A stretch of 64,000 nucleotides of DNA, taken from positions 1 to 64,000 of the forward strand of contig NZ_FOBS01000017.1 of NCBI RefSeq assembly GCF_900109885.1. The letters are read 5' to 3'. Both the position numbers and the translations under genes were made by a program. The DNA comes from Syntrophus gentianae (lineage in GTDB: Bacteria; Desulfobacterota; Syntrophia; Syntrophales; Syntrophaceae). How positions within the stretch are numbered: position 1 is the stretch's first letter; each line of letters starts with the position of its first letter. Shown here in pieces: positions 52,323 to 62,355 of the stretch. The notes under the pieces were generated by a model that saw only the letters and a list, made by a program, of their open reading frames with translations, searched no databases and was not told where the DNA came from.

Positions 52323-53818
52323 TCTATATTATTAGTATAATATTCATGCTTTTATCTGCTAATGCGAGTGCTGAGGAAATTAGACAGACAACAACCGGAT
52401 GGTGCAGCCCTACTGTGGCCGATGTGAAAGGAAATGTTAAGATCACTTGCACTGGTGTCGATCCAAGAGCAATGAAACGACTAAATGAGTTGCTGGACAT
52501 CAGGGATAAAGAATTAAAGGGCAAAGAGACGACCCTTAAAAGTAAGATTCAAGAGGCTGATGAATGGGCTCGTAAGTATCGTGAATTAAAAGAACGGTTT
52601 CCCAATGGAGATGAAGGAAATCAAATAGCACATCAAGCCAAAAAGCTTTTACAGGAGGGCAAGCTTGATGAAGCCGGCACAATACTAGACAAGGTAATTG
52701 ATTCTAGTGAAAAGCAGATTGATCAAATTGCCTCTCAGCACTTCAACCGGGCAGAGATATTCTCTCTGCAATTCAAACCAATGGAAGCCTGGTCCCATTA
52801 CGAAAAGGCATATCGATACCGGCCAGATAACTATAAATATACATTTGGTTATGCACGGTCTCTTCAAGAACAGAACATGAAAAGCGAGGCGGAAAAGAAA
52901 TATCTGGAAGCACTGGACATACTCCGTAAACTTGCCCTCAACAACCCATCATCAGATGATGAATTTTATGTGGCGAGAACCTTGCACAACTTGGCGATTC
53001 TCTACAAAGATACAAAACGCCATGGTGAGGCGGAAAAGGCATATCAGAAAGCTTTGGAAATACATCGTAAAAATGCACTTAACAACCCGGCAGCATATGG
53101 ACCTTATGTGGCGACGACCCTATGCAGCCTGGCGATTCTCTATAGCGACACCCAACGCTATGGTGCTGCGGAAAATGCATATCAGGACGCCATAGAGATA
53201 CTCCGCAAACAGATACCCAACAACCCGATGGCATATGAGCCTGATTATTATATTGAGATCACCATGAACAACCTAGTGAATCTCTACATCACTACCCAAC
53301 GCTATGATGCTGCGGAAAAGGCATCTCAGGAAGTCTTAGCCATACTCCTTAAATTGGCTCTCAACAATCCGGCGGCATATGAAGCTGATTTGTCGATAAC
53401 CCTGCACAACCTGGCGTATATCTACATTGTTACTCAACGCTATGGTGCTGCGGAAAAGGCATCTCAGGAAGCCTTAGCCATACTCCGTAAACTGGCCCTC
53501 AACAATCCGGCGGCATATGAACCTGATTTGGCGAAGACTCTGAACAACTTGGCGGTTCTCTATAGAGATACCCAACGCTTTAGTGTGGCGGAGAAAACAT
53601 TTCAGGAAGCCTTAGCCATACTCCGTAAACTGGCCCTCAACAATCCGGCGGCATATGAACCTTATATGGCAAAAACATTAGACAATCTGGCTATTCTCTA
53701 CAGAAATACCCAACGCCATGGTGAGGCGAAAAAGGCAATTCAGGAAGCACTAGACATTAAGCATAAACTGGACCCCAACAAACAGTCATCAATCGACTAT
53801 AAATTCATTAAATTCTAA
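52319..53818 (+). CDS. Exported TPR protein with kinesin-light-chain-type repeats
   Basis: A 499-residue protein starting with a probable signal peptide (IISIIFMLLSANASA), then CSPTVADVKGNVKITCTGVD, a coiled coil (about 60-95), and an array of TPRs of the kinesin-light-chain type from about residue 95. At least six copies with a 46-residue period are near-identical, such as ALAILRKLALNNPAAYEPDL. The start is a TTG (52319) overlapping the preceding stop. It is probably a periplasmic scaffold working with the preceding membrane protein. Recent duplication of repeats is clear from the DNA similarity. Confidence 0.75.
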   Translation: MIYIISIIFMLLSANASAEEIRQTTTGWCSPTVADVKGNVKITCTGVDPRAMKRLNELLDIRDKELKGKETTLKSKIQEADEWARKYRELKERFPNGDEGNQIAHQAKKLLQEGKLDEAGTILDKVIDSSEKQIDQIASQHFNRAEIFSLQFKPMEAWSHYEKAYRYRPDNYKYTFGYARSLQEQNMKSEAEKKYLEALDILRKLALNNPSSDDEFYVARTLHNLAILYKDTKRHGEAEKAYQKALEIHRKNALNNPAAYGPYVATTLCSLAILYSDTQRYGAAENAYQDAIEILRKQIPNNPMAYEPDYYIEITMNNLVNLYITTQRYDAAEKASQEVLAILLKLALNNPAAYEADLSITLHNLAYIYIVTQRYGAAEKASQEALAILRKLALNNPAAYEPDLAKTLNNLAVLYRDTQRFSVAEKTFQEALAILRKLALNNPAAYEPYMAKTLDNLAILYRNTQRHGEAKKAIQEALDIKHKLDPNKQSSIDYKFIKF

Positions 53819-54109
53819 GTTAGCAATATAGCCAAATAATAAAATGACTATGGAAAAACTGAAGAACTAATATGTCTTTGATAATTTCTTGAAAACATAT
53901 CAATTACTCAATCAAATATACAATTTACAGATTTTTCCAAGGAATGCGGACAAAACATTATGATTCCCAAAATAAATGAATGATCTCGTCTAAGAAAGGC
54001 GAGAGGCTAAGCTAATAGGGATTATATTGATAAATTGTCAGAATAAACAGTTCGACCAGCAATTTCTATTTTGTTGATTCCATGTAGTTGTTGACTCAGT
54101 AGATGGAGT
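53819..54109. other. AT-rich gap after the TPR gene
   Basis: About 290 bases without a supported gene. I see no clear terminator or repeat. The RTX tail remnant begins after the TAG at about 54107. Confidence 0.4.
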
Positions 54110-54475
54110 TAGATAGATAGGCCGGATACTCTCAATGAATATAGTACTCTGCAGAAGGATGTCGACATCCTGCGTCTCATGGACGGTATCGGGCAAAGCG
54201 ATCCCGTGATCGTGAAGCAAAACGAGGATCTCTATCTATTCCTTGACAAATCGAATTATGTGGTGGTTGAAAACCAGTTTTCGAATGCGGATTATGGGGT
54301 GGAGCGCTTGGAGGTCGCAGACGGTTACTACATGAAGCGAGCGGACATCGAAAACATCGTCAATGCGATGAGCGACATCAACGAAGATTCCGAAATGGAT
54401 GTCCTCGAGAAATACGAGGCCCTGCAGGCCGATCTGACCTATGTCGGCATATTGGCCGAGAGCTGGCAGCTGTAA
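54110..54475 (+). pseudogene. C-terminal remnant of a large RTX protein
   Basis: The frame opens after a TAG with no start codon or ribosome site. It encodes TLQKDVDILRLMDG and then DLYLFLDKSNYVVVENQFSN followed by VERLEVADGYYMKRADIEN. This is the region that follows the calcium-binding repeats in RTX proteins (haemolysin-type calcium-binding related domain), and the end EALQADLTYVGILAESWQL is a possible secretion tail. The nonapeptide repeats that should precede it are absent, so I read it as a decayed remnant. Confidence 0.6.
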
Positions 54476-54710
54476 TCCTCCCCGTGTGCTGGAGAGGAAC
54501 TATAAAATATCTTGACTTCAAATACACCTAAAGATAGTGTAACCGCAAGTTTGAAGACGTTTCATCTGTGTTTTTTCCATGACCCGCATCGTGAGCTTTA
54601 TTCTGGTGATAATACTCTTCAAATTTAATGATTGTCTGATAAACAGAGACGATTCTTCTTTTTTTATACCAGTATAAAAAAGTTGCAGGCTGCAGCGGGA
54701 GGGTTCTTAG

Positions 54711-54881
54711 ATGTCTGAAAGAAAGGTCTGTCCTATTTGTGCATGGAGAGCCAATTGTCAGAAGCGATTCAACGTGGTAACGGATTCCCTGGGAAATGTC
54801 CGCTGCCCGGATTACAGCCGGGACCTTTCCATCAAGGATAAGGAGATCGATGAAGCGGAGAAGAAGGACCGCAGTTCCTGA
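54711..54881 (+). CDS. Small Cys-containing protein of unknown function (56 residues)
   Basis: A short gene with a good ribosome site (GGAGGG before ATG 54711). It encodes MSERKVCPICAWRANCQKRF, then a segment with RCPDYSRDLS, and ends KKDRSS. The CPIC-x5-C-x15-C spacing suggests a metal or Fe-S site. I believe proteins like it occur widely in deltaproteobacteria, though I cannot check. It is the plus-strand gene directly upstream of argS, some 190 bases away. Confidence 0.65.
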   Translation: MSERKVCPICAWRANCQKRFNVVTDSLGNVRCPDYSRDLSIKDKEIDEAEKKDRSS

Positions 54882-55069
54882 AAGGGCGGGACAAGACACG
54901 AGGAATAATCAACTCTACATAAAATATTAAAATGTCGGCAGCACTCTGGCGTTGCCCTCATTCCGGGAAGTTGGTCTCGATGGCCAACTTTTTTTAATGT
55001 TCGGAAATGAAGGGCAAGCGAGGCTGCCTTCGTTAAAGAAGGGATCATCGTTAAGGTCATAGGCATTGT

Positions 55070-56749
55070 ATGGTTGACGGATCAATAAAGCATCGATTGA
55101 CAACGTTGGTAAAAGAGGCGGCAAACGCCTGTATTGCGGAAGGCTTGCTGAAACTGGAAAATCTCCCCCCGGTGGAGATGGAAATGACCAAGGACGCGGC
55201 TCATGGGGATTACGCCACAAACCTGGCCATGATCCTGGCGTCTTCCGCGAGAATGAGTCCCCGAAAGATCGCCGAGATAATCACCGGTCATCTCCGGGAT
55301 GAAGGGCGTTTCCTGGAAAAATGCGAGATTGCCGGCCCGGGATTCATCAATTTCTTTGTCCGGGAGGAAGTCTGGGCGGAGGAGCTGAAGGACATCGAGC
55401 GCCTGGGGAAGCTTTACGGATCGGCCGAGACGGGGCAGGGCAGGAAAGTCCAGGTGGAGTTTGTCAGCGCCAATCCCACGGGACCGCTGCACATCGGGCA
55501 TGCCCGGGGCGCGGTGGTCGGCGATGTGATTGCGAACATCCTGGCGATGTCCGGCTATGACATCTTCCGGGAATACTACATCAATGACGCGGGCAACCAG
55601 ATGAACAATCTGGGCAAATCGGTCTGGTACCGCTATCTCGAACTGCTGGGGAAATCCGTCGAGTTTCCCGACACCTGCTATCAGGGGGATTACATCCGGG
55701 ACATTGCCGGAGAAATCTTGAAGAAAGACGGAGACCTTTACCTGGAAAAGGATGAAAAAGAGACGATTCGATCCTTTACCGACTATGCCGCCGGGATCAT
55801 TCTCGAGGACATTAAGAAGGACCTGAAAGATTTCGGCATCGTCTTCGATCAGTATTTCAGCGAACGCGTCCTCTACGTCAACGACGGAGTCGCCAGACTG
55901 CTGGGCGACCTGGAAGGCAAGGGTTTTATCTATCGCGAGGATGAAACCCTGTGGTTCAAAACCACGGATTTCGGGGATGACAAGGACCGGGTCGTGGTCC
56001 GCAAGAACGGCGAGCCCACTTATTTTGCCGCGGACATCGCCTATCACAAGAACAAATATGAACGGGGATTCGATTCGGTCATCGACATCTGGGGGGCGGA
56101 TCATCATGGCTATATCCCCCGGATGCACGCCGGGATCCAGGCCCTGGGGCACTCCAAGGACGCCCTGCGCGTCGTTCTGGTGCAACTGGTCAACCTCCTG
56201 CGCGACGGTAAGCCGGTGGCGATGTCCACGCGATCCGGCGAATTCGTCACGATGAAGGAAGTGGTCGACGAGGTGGGGCGGGATGCCGCCCGTTACAATT
56301 TCCTGATGCGCCGGTCGGACAGTCATCTTGACTTCGATCTGGAGTTGGCCAAGAAGCAGTCCAATGAAAACCCGGTGTATTATGTCCAGTATGCCCATGC
56401 CCGGATCTGCAGCATTCTGCGCATGGCCCAGGAACGGGGAATCGAGGTGCCCGCTCCCGATGAGGTGGATCCGCAGCTTCTGACAATTCCGGAAGAAATA
56501 GCCCTGATCAAGGCCCTGATCCGATTCCCGGAGATCGTCGAGGGAAGTGCCCGGACGCTTGAACCCCATCGGATCACCTTTTATCTGAACGACCTGGCCG
56601 GGCTGTTTCACAGTTACTATAACAAATACAAGGTGATTTCCGAAGACGAAGCGATAACGCAGGCAAGGCTTTTCCTGATGAAATGCATTAGGATCGTATT
56701 GAACGACGCCTTGACGGTCCTGGGCGTGTCCTCCCCGGAAAAGATGTAG
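55070..56749 (+). CDS. argS: Arginyl-tRNA synthetase
   Basis: The 559-residue class I synthetase charges tRNA-Arg. It has the ArgS N-terminal domain (about 1-100, [13 protein letters not shown]), the HIGH motif in [17 protein letters not shown], a KMSK-like loop VAMSTRSGE and the DALR anticodon-binding domain at the C-terminus ([11 protein letters not shown]). ATG 55070 lies after TTAAGGT. It heads the run toward the SPOR protein and ffh. Confidence 0.97.
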   Translation: MVDGSIKHRLTTLVKEAANACIAEGLLKLENLPPVEMEMTKDAAHGDYATNLAMILASSARMSPRKIAEIITGHLRDEGRFLEKCEIAGPGFINFFVREEVWAEELKDIERLGKLYGSAETGQGRKVQVEFVSANPTGPLHIGHARGAVVGDVIANILAMSGYDIFREYYINDAGNQMNNLGKSVWYRYLELLGKSVEFPDTCYQGDYIRDIAGEILKKDGDLYLEKDEKETIRSFTDYAAGIILEDIKKDLKDFGIVFDQYFSERVLYVNDGVARLLGDLEGKGFIYREDETLWFKTTDFGDDKDRVVVRKNGEPTYFAADIAYHKNKYERGFDSVIDIWGADHHGYIPRMHAGIQALGHSKDALRVVLVQLVNLLRDGKPVAMSTRSGEFVTMKEVVDEVGRDAARYNFLMRRSDSHLDFDLELAKKQSNENPVYYVQYAHARICSILRMAQERGIEVPAPDEVDPQLLTIPEEIALIKALIRFPEIVEGSARTLEPHRITFYLNDLAGLFHSYYNKYKVISEDEAITQARLFLMKCIRIVLNDALTVLGVSSPEKM

Positions 56750-56896
56750 TTCCAGAGATAAACGGCCTGGCAAGAAGGAACCGGTGACTTTGGCGGATGC
56801 TGGCCGTACGTCGAGGGACCGGTAGGGGGGTCAGCGAAGAGCCGACTTGAACAGGGCATAGGAATATGGAAGTGCTGTCAGGTATTTTGGTGAGAC

Positions 56897-57895
56897 ATGG
56901 CTACCGATAATGTCAAACGCTTTGAATTCCGATTGGGGAAGTGGGGACTTACCCTCTTTGTCTTCGGCATGTCCCTGCTCATATTTTTTTCTTTCCTCTA
57001 CGGAGTGAAAGTCGGGAAGGATATGGATGCCTACCCGGAGAAATATTCCTGGGGGATTCCAGAAAAAATTGGGGGAACGCTGGGTGATTCCGTTACGCCG
57101 AAGAACGACAAGACTGTCATTGCGGTCCGGGAGGCCGGAAAGGCAAGTCCCCCGAGTGAGAAATCCGAATACGATCTTTCCGTGTACGATACACTGTCGA
57201 AAAAGAGCAACAGCCTGAGAAAACCGTCTTCTGAAAATGGGGTCACAGAGACCGTCCCCGTAGCGCCGGTTGTCCCGCCGGGTCAGAAGGTGGCAGCGGC
57301 TCCCACGGCTCCACCCGCTCCGGCGACAGGGAAAAAAGAAGAACGGGCCGTACCTCTTCCCCGTGGTAAAGTAGAGACTGCCTCCCAGGGTAAAACAGAG
57401 GAGAGAATCGTCGCAAAGGCGGTTCCTGAAAAGGTTCGGGAAGTAAAAGCTCCCGCGGAGGAAAAGAAAGCCGAGCGGAAATCAGAGAAGACCATCCCGG
57501 CTGAAAAGAAGAACGCGGATAAAATAGAAAAAATTATTGCGGCTGATCAGAAAGTCGGCAAGGGACAGGACAAAAAGGAGATCAAGCCGGAAGACAAAGG
57601 AAAAAAGCCGGCCGCGCAGACCTTTGTGGTCCAGGTCGGATCCTATAAGGAGAAAGACAAAGCCGAACAGGTTGTATCAAAACTGAAATCGATGGGTTAT
57701 GCGCCCCGGCTGGTGCCGATGGAGCTGCCGGGAAAGGGAAAGTGGTACCGGCTGACGATCGGTGGTTTTTCCAGCCACGAAAAGGCGGCCGAAGCCGTAA
57801 CGAATGTAGCAAAGAGTACAGGTTCAAAGGGATTTATTCGTCCGGAGGGGGAAGCAAAAACGACCGCGCCTTCCGCTCCCAAGGAAAAGAAATAG
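56897..57895 (+). CDS. SPOR-domain membrane protein
   Basis: The 332-residue protein has a short cytoplasmic N-terminus, one membrane helix (about 17-38, LTLFVFGMSLLIFFSFLYG), a long Lys/Glu/Ala/Pro-rich periplasmic linker and a C-terminal SPOR domain (about 236-320) with FVVQVGSYKEKDKAEQVVSK and WYRLTIGGF. SPOR domains bind denuded peptidoglycan at the division septum, so it is probably a division or wall protein of the FtsN/DedD type. It follows argS and precedes ffh by 19 bases. Confidence 0.9.
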   Translation: MATDNVKRFEFRLGKWGLTLFVFGMSLLIFFSFLYGVKVGKDMDAYPEKYSWGIPEKIGGTLGDSVTPKNDKTVIAVREAGKASPPSEKSEYDLSVYDTLSKKSNSLRKPSSENGVTETVPVAPVVPPGQKVAAAPTAPPAPATGKKEERAVPLPRGKVETASQGKTEERIVAKAVPEKVREVKAPAEEKKAERKSEKTIPAEKKNADKIEKIIAADQKVGKGQDKKEIKPEDKGKKPAAQTFVVQVGSYKEKDKAEQVVSKLKSMGYAPRLVPMELPGKGKWYRLTIGGFSSHEKAAEAVTNVAKSTGSKGFIRPEGEAKTTAPSAPKEKK

Positions 57896-57914
57896 GGGGG
57901 AGATTTCTCTCAAA

Positions 57915-59249
57915 ATGTTTGAAAGCTTAGCGGAAAAACTCGAAGGGGTGTTTAAAAGGCTGAAGGGCCGGGGGCGTCTGGATGAGGAAAACGTCCAGGA
58001 GGCCCTGAAGGAAATCCGCATGGCCCTTCTGGAGGCGGATGTCAATTTCAAGGTCGTGAAGGACTTTATCGAGGATGTCCGGGTCCGGGCAATCGGGCAG
58101 GATGTCCTGGAGAGCATCACGCCCGGCCAGCAGATCGTCAAAATTGTCTATGACCGGCTTGTGGAGCTCCTGGGAGGAACGAGCAGCCAGCTGAAATTCG
58201 GGAACCGGTTTCCCGCACCGATCATGCTCGTCGGACTTCAGGGCTGCGGAAAAACGACCACGTCCGTGAAGCTGGCCCGGGTCCTTGCAAAGAGCGGAAA
58301 GCGGGTCGGCCTTGTTTCCGCCGACGTTTACCGCCCTGCGGCCATGGAGCAGTTGAGGGTGATGGGAGAGAAGATCGGCGCCCCGGTCATCGCCGCCGAC
58401 AGCAAGCAGAATCCCGTAAAGATCTGCGTTGATGCCGTTGAAGAATCCAAGCGGAAGGGTTACGAGGTCCTGATCCTGGATACCGCCGGTCGTCTGCACA
58501 TCGATGCCGAGATGATGGAGGAACTGAAGCAGATCAAAAGCGCGGTGAATCCTTCGGAGATCCTCTTCGTCGCCGATGCCATGACCGGTCAGGATGCGGT
58601 CAATGTCGCCGCGAAATTCAATGAGATGCTGGGAATCGACGGCGTCATCATGACCAAGATGGATGGCGATGCCCGCGGCGGGGCGGCCCTGTCGCTCAAG
58701 GCGGTCATCGGCAAGCCCCTCAAGTATGTGGGGGTCGGGGAAAAGATCGACGCCATGGAGGTCTTTCATCCGGAGCGCATGGCTTCCCGCATCCTGGGCA
58801 TGGGCGATATCCTCAGTCTCGTTGAAAAAGCCCAGACGGTGGTCGATGAGAAGAAGGCCCGTGAACTGGAGCAGAGAATCCGGAAGAATGAGTTTACCCT
58901 TGGGGACTTTCGGGAGCAGCTGCTGCAGATCAAGAAGATGGGTTCCCTGCAGGACATCATGGGGATGATCCCCGGCTTCAGCAAGATCAAATCCTTGAAG
59001 CAGGCTGCGCCGGATGAGAGGGAACTGGTCAAGATCGTAGCCATCATCGATTCCATGACCATCAAGGAACGCAACAATTATCTGTTGATCGACGGGCGGA
59101 GAAGAAAGAGGATTGCCCTGGGGAGCGGCACATCCGTGCAGGATGTCAATCAGCTGCTGAAAAACTATGCCGAAATCAAAAAGATGATGAAGCGGTTCAC
59201 CTCAAAGGGAGGACTGAAAGCTCTGCGCAGGGGCAATTTCCGCTTTTAA
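57915..59249 (+). CDS. ffh: Signal recognition particle protein Ffh
   Basis: The 444-residue GTPase has the N domain (helical bundle, EALKEIRMALLEADVNF), the G domain with VGLQGCGKTTTSVKLA, DTAGR, TKMDGDARGG, and the Met-rich M domain (MGSLQDIMGMIPGFSK) that binds 4.5S RNA and signal peptides. It delivers nascent membrane proteins to FtsY. I did not find the 4.5S RNA gene. It begins the classic run ffh-rpsP-khpA-rimM-trmD-rplS. Confidence 0.98.
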   Translation: MFESLAEKLEGVFKRLKGRGRLDEENVQEALKEIRMALLEADVNFKVVKDFIEDVRVRAIGQDVLESITPGQQIVKIVYDRLVELLGGTSSQLKFGNRFPAPIMLVGLQGCGKTTTSVKLARVLAKSGKRVGLVSADVYRPAAMEQLRVMGEKIGAPVIAADSKQNPVKICVDAVEESKRKGYEVLILDTAGRLHIDAEMMEELKQIKSAVNPSEILFVADAMTGQDAVNVAAKFNEMLGIDGVIMTKMDGDARGGAALSLKAVIGKPLKYVGVGEKIDAMEVFHPERMASRILGMGDILSLVEKAQTVVDEKKARELEQRIRKNEFTLGDFREQLLQIKKMGSLQDIMGMIPGFSKIKSLKQAAPDERELVKIVAIIDSMTIKERNNYLLIDGRRRKRIALGSGTSVQDVNQLLKNYAEIKKMMKRFTSKGGLKALRRGNFRF

Positions 59250-59325
59250 AAAAATTAAAGCTGTGTTAGAAAATAAACCATAATAATTTTAAAATTATAT
59301 CATCGGGAGGTATTTAGCAAAGAGG

Positions 59326-59577
59326 ATGGCAGTCAAGATAAGATTAGCGCGTATGGGAGCAAAGAAGAAACCGTTTTACAGAATTGTGATAACTGATTCC
59401 GAATCTCCCCGTGATGGAAGGTTCCTGGAGATTGTAGGCAATTACGATCCAGGGAAAGATCCTGCAGAAGTCAATCTTCAGGAAAGCAGGCTGTTGGAAT
59501 GGCTATCCAAAGGGGCGAAACCGACTTTGACGGTTTCTCAGCTCCTTCAGAAAAAAGGGATTAAAGTTGGGGCGTAA
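59326..59577 (+). CDS. rpsP: Ribosomal protein S16
   Basis: An 83-residue protein with the S16 signature [20 protein letters not shown] and [19 protein letters not shown]. The start follows a GGGAGG-containing leader; ATG 59326 sits in GAGGATG. Confidence 0.98.
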   Translation: MAVKIRLARMGAKKKPFYRIVITDSESPRDGRFLEIVGNYDPGKDPAEVNLQESRLLEWLSKGAKPTLTVSQLLQKKGIKVGA

Positions 59578-59749
59578 CTGCCGAAACTGACCCTGAAATC
59601 CTTGAAAAAAACAAGCCGCCAAGGGCCTGATATGTCTCTGGTGGATGCATTTCGTCTGTAAGTAAGTGCTTTGTGCCGGAAGGGGATGCCGTAAAAAGTC
59701 GATATCTACAGAAGGTTTTATTGAGGATGATTCCGTGGAGGTTGCGACG

Positions 59750-59980
59750 ATGAAAGATTTGATCAAGTACATTGCTCAAGCGTTGGTAGACAACACCGAA
59801 GCAGTCGAAGTTTCCGAGGTGGTCGGTGAACAGACATCCGTGATCGAACTTCGAGTGGCAAAGGAAGACCTGGGTAAGGTGATCGGCAAACAAGGCAGAA
59901 CCGCAAAGGCAATGAGGACGATCTTGAGTGCGGCATCAACGAAGCTTCGCAAACGGGCCGTGCTGGAGATCATTGAGTAA
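59750..59980 (+). CDS. khpA: KH-domain RNA-binding protein KhpA
   Basis: From ATG 59750 (behind GGAGG) the protein has 76 residues and consists of one KH domain with the loop [16 protein letters not shown]. Upstream in-frame codons to 59666 have no ribosome site. KhpA binds many transcripts and influences cell-wall growth in other bacteria. It occupies the conserved position between rpsP and rimM. Confidence 0.95.
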   Translation: MKDLIKYIAQALVDNTEAVEVSEVVGEQTSVIELRVAKEDLGKVIGKQGRTAKAMRTILSAASTKLRKRAVLEIIE

Positions 59981-59988
59981 ACCCTTGC

Positions 59989-60489
59989 ATGAAGTTCTTT
60001 GAAATCGGGGAAATCGTAAAAGCGCATGGTTTGAAGGGCCGGATGAAGGTGAAATCCTATGCCGATGCAGAGGAGGACCTTGACTCCCTCGGTGAGGTCT
60101 TGATCGCCAGGGGGAACGACGAACCTGTAAACCATCCGGTAAGAAAAATCGATTCCCATTTGACGTTTTTCTTCCTGGAGCTTGAAACGGTCAATACCGT
60201 CGAGGAGGCGCAGAAGTTCGTCGGATGCCGGGTGTTGATCCCGGAGGATGCCCGCGCCCAGCTTTCGGCAGATGAGTATTACTGGCGGGATTTGATCGGC
60301 CTGAGAGTTTTGACGGAAGAGGGGAGCTATCTGGGATCCATCGAGAGCATTTTCGCGACGGGCAGCAATGACGTTTACGTCTGCAGCGGCGGGGAGCGGG
60401 AGATCCTTCTGCCGGCGATTTCAGATGTCATACGGAAGATCGATCTTGAAAAGCAGGAAATGGTTGTGCGGCTGCTGAAAGGGCTTTAG
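59989..60489 (+). CDS. rimM: Ribosome maturation factor RimM
   Basis: The 166-residue protein has the two RimM domains: [20 protein letters not shown] at the start and the PRC-barrel portion with [31 protein letters not shown]. It helps 16S rRNA processing and 30S assembly at the S19 site. It lies 8 bases after khpA and 11 before trmD. Confidence 0.96.
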   Translation: MKFFEIGEIVKAHGLKGRMKVKSYADAEEDLDSLGEVLIARGNDEPVNHPVRKIDSHLTFFFLELETVNTVEEAQKFVGCRVLIPEDARAQLSADEYYWRDLIGLRVLTEEGSYLGSIESIFATGSNDVYVCSGGEREILLPAISDVIRKIDLEKQEMVVRLLKGL

Positions 60490-60500
60490 GAAAGAGTCCT

Positions 60501-61253
60501 GTGATCCGATTCGATATTCTTTCCACCTTTCCTGAGATGTTTGATTCCCCCTTCAGCTCCAGCCTTTTGAAGAAGGCGCAGGAGAAGGGACTGGTTCAGA
60601 TCTGCCTTCACAACATCCGCGACTATACGGAGGATCGCCACCGGATGACGGACGACGCCCCCTATGGCGGCGGCGGTGGAATGTTGATGAAGGTTGAGCC
60701 CGTGGATAAGACGCTGCGGTCTATCGGGGCCGATCGGGAAGCGATTCCGATCGTTCTTTTGACGCCGCAGGGGCAGGTCTTTAACCAGGCCGTTGCGGAA
60801 GAACTCTCAAGGCACTCCCGGATTGTCCTTCTTTGTGGACATTATGAAGGCGTCGATGAGAGGATTCGGACAAAGCTTGCCAATCGGGAAATCTCCATCG
60901 GCGATTACGTCCTGACGGGCGGCGAGCTGCCGGCCATGATTCTGGTCGATGCCGTTTCGCGTCTTGTCCCCGGCGTTCTGGGAAATGCCGAATCGGCGTC
61001 CGAAGATTCTCTTTCCTTCGGGTTGCTGGAATACCCTCAATACACCCGGCCAAGTGAATATCGCGGGTGGAGCGTTCCGGAAGTCCTTCTGTCAGGTCAT
61101 CACAAGTTGATCACGGAGTGGCGCCGGAAAGAGGCGCTGAAACGGACTTGGCTGCGCAGACCGGACCTGATCGAAAAAATGGAGCTGACGGAGGAGGATC
61201 GGAAGTTTCTCCGGGAAGTCAGGCAGAACGATCCGGAAGGCGGCGACCGTTGA
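60501..61253 (+). CDS. trmD: tRNA (guanine37-N1)-methyltransferase TrmD
   Basis: A 250-residue SPOUT methyltransferase that makes m1G37 from SAM. Hallmarks: [34 protein letters not shown] (the trefoil knot) and [16 protein letters not shown]. The start is GTG 60501. The stop overlaps the TTG start of the following methyltransferase gene (TTGA). Confidence 0.98.
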   Translation: MIRFDILSTFPEMFDSPFSSSLLKKAQEKGLVQICLHNIRDYTEDRHRMTDDAPYGGGGGMLMKVEPVDKTLRSIGADREAIPIVLLTPQGQVFNQAVAEELSRHSRIVLLCGHYEGVDERIRTKLANREISIGDYVLTGGELPAMILVDAVSRLVPGVLGNAESASEDSLSFGLLEYPQYTRPSEYRGWSVPEVLLSGHHKLITEWRRKEALKRTWLRRPDLIEKMELTEEDRKFLREVRQNDPEGGDR

Positions 61254-61834
61254 GTGGAGAGGAAAAGGCAGGGCATCCGCCTCCCTATTACCTGGTTCTC
61301 CTGCATTTCCCGGTTTGCAATAAAAACGGCGAGGTGGTAACAACCGCCGTCGCCAACATGGATGTGCACGATATAGCGCGGGCCGCCAGGACTTATGGCG
61401 TTCAGCGCTATTATATTGTTACGCCGCTGAAAGCGCAGAAAAGATTGGTGGAGAAGATCCTCGCCCACTGGCAGGAAGGATACGGGGCGGAATTCAATCC
61501 ATCGAGACGGGAAGCCTTTCAGCGGGTCTGCGTGAAGACGAGCCTGGATGAGGTTCTGACGGACGTTGCCGGTCAGTCGGGAAAGCGGGTCCGTCTTGTG
61601 GTCACCGGGGCCGGTTTGTCGGAAAACACCCTGACCTGTAAAGCGCTTCGAGATTTGATCCTGTGCGAAGAGGATGCCTACGTTCTGATCTTCGGCACCG
61701 GATGGGGGCTCTCAGCTGAAGTCCTGGATCGTGCCGATTACCGTCTTGCGGCGGTGAAGGGGGCTTCAGACTATAATCACCTTTCCGTTCGCTCCGCCGT
61801 CTCCATTCTTCTGGACCGGTTATGGGGACGATAA
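61250..61834 (+). CDS. TrmD-associated SPOUT RNA methyltransferase (PF09936-like)
   Basis: From TTG 61250 the protein has 194 residues. It is a SPOUT-fold enzyme with [20 protein letters not shown] at the start, [23 protein letters not shown] and the knot region [12 protein letters not shown] and [13 protein letters not shown]. The family accompanies trmD and rplS in deltaproteobacteria and related groups. Its RNA target is not known to me. The start is chosen because AAGGCGG lies before it and the TTG overlaps the trmD stop; upstream codons are inside trmD. Confidence 0.85.
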   Translation: MSGEEKAGHPPPYYLVLLHFPVCNKNGEVVTTAVANMDVHDIARAARTYGVQRYYIVTPLKAQKRLVEKILAHWQEGYGAEFNPSRREAFQRVCVKTSLDEVLTDVAGQSGKRVRLVVTGAGLSENTLTCKALRDLILCEEDAYVLIFGTGWGLSAEVLDRADYRLAAVKGASDYNHLSVRSAVSILLDRLWGR

Positions 61835-61979
61835 TAGTGGACGAGAAAGTCCAAAGATGATATCAAGGCGCCGCGAAGACGAAGCGAGCGCCATGTGTGC
61901 AGGTCCTGAATAAGGAATTGGACTCTTTTTTTTTCGTCAAAGCATTAAAAAAGGATAAGAATCAAGGAGGAAAGATCCT

Positions 61980-62327
61980 ATGGAAATTATAGAGATGTTG
62001 GAAAGGGAACAGATGCGTGGAGATATTCCCGATTTTCGGCCCGGGGACACGATCCGCGTTTTTGTGCGCATTATTGAAGGTTCGAAGCAGAGAATCCAGG
62101 CTTTTGAAGGGGTGGTCATCCGTAAGAAAGGCGGGCTTTCCAATGCTAATTTCACGGTAAGGAAGATTTCGTATGGAATCGGTGTGGAGAAAACGTTCCC
62201 CATCCATTCCCCTTCCATCGACCGGATTGATGTGGTCACCCGCGGCCGTGTGCGCAGGGCGCGTCTCTATTACCTGAGAGGCCTCCAGGGCAAGAAAGCG
62301 CGGATTAAAGAGCTGAGAAAAGTCTGA
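61980..62327 (+). CDS. rplS: Ribosomal protein L19
   Basis: A 115-residue protein with the L19 signature [34 protein letters not shown] and [22 protein letters not shown] lies before ATG 61980. Confidence 0.98.
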   Translation: MEIIEMLEREQMRGDIPDFRPGDTIRVFVRIIEGSKQRIQAFEGVVIRKKGGLSNANFTVRKISYGIGVEKTFPIHSPSIDRIDVVTRGRVRRARLYYLRGLQGKKARIKELRKV

Positions 62328-62355
62328 TCCTTTTCAAAAAATCTGAAAATCGGGG

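Noticed and set aside
55082-56773. 563-codon minus-strand open frame opposite argS
   Set aside because: It mirrors argS codon structure over its whole length; argS has all catalytic motifs, so this is a shadow.
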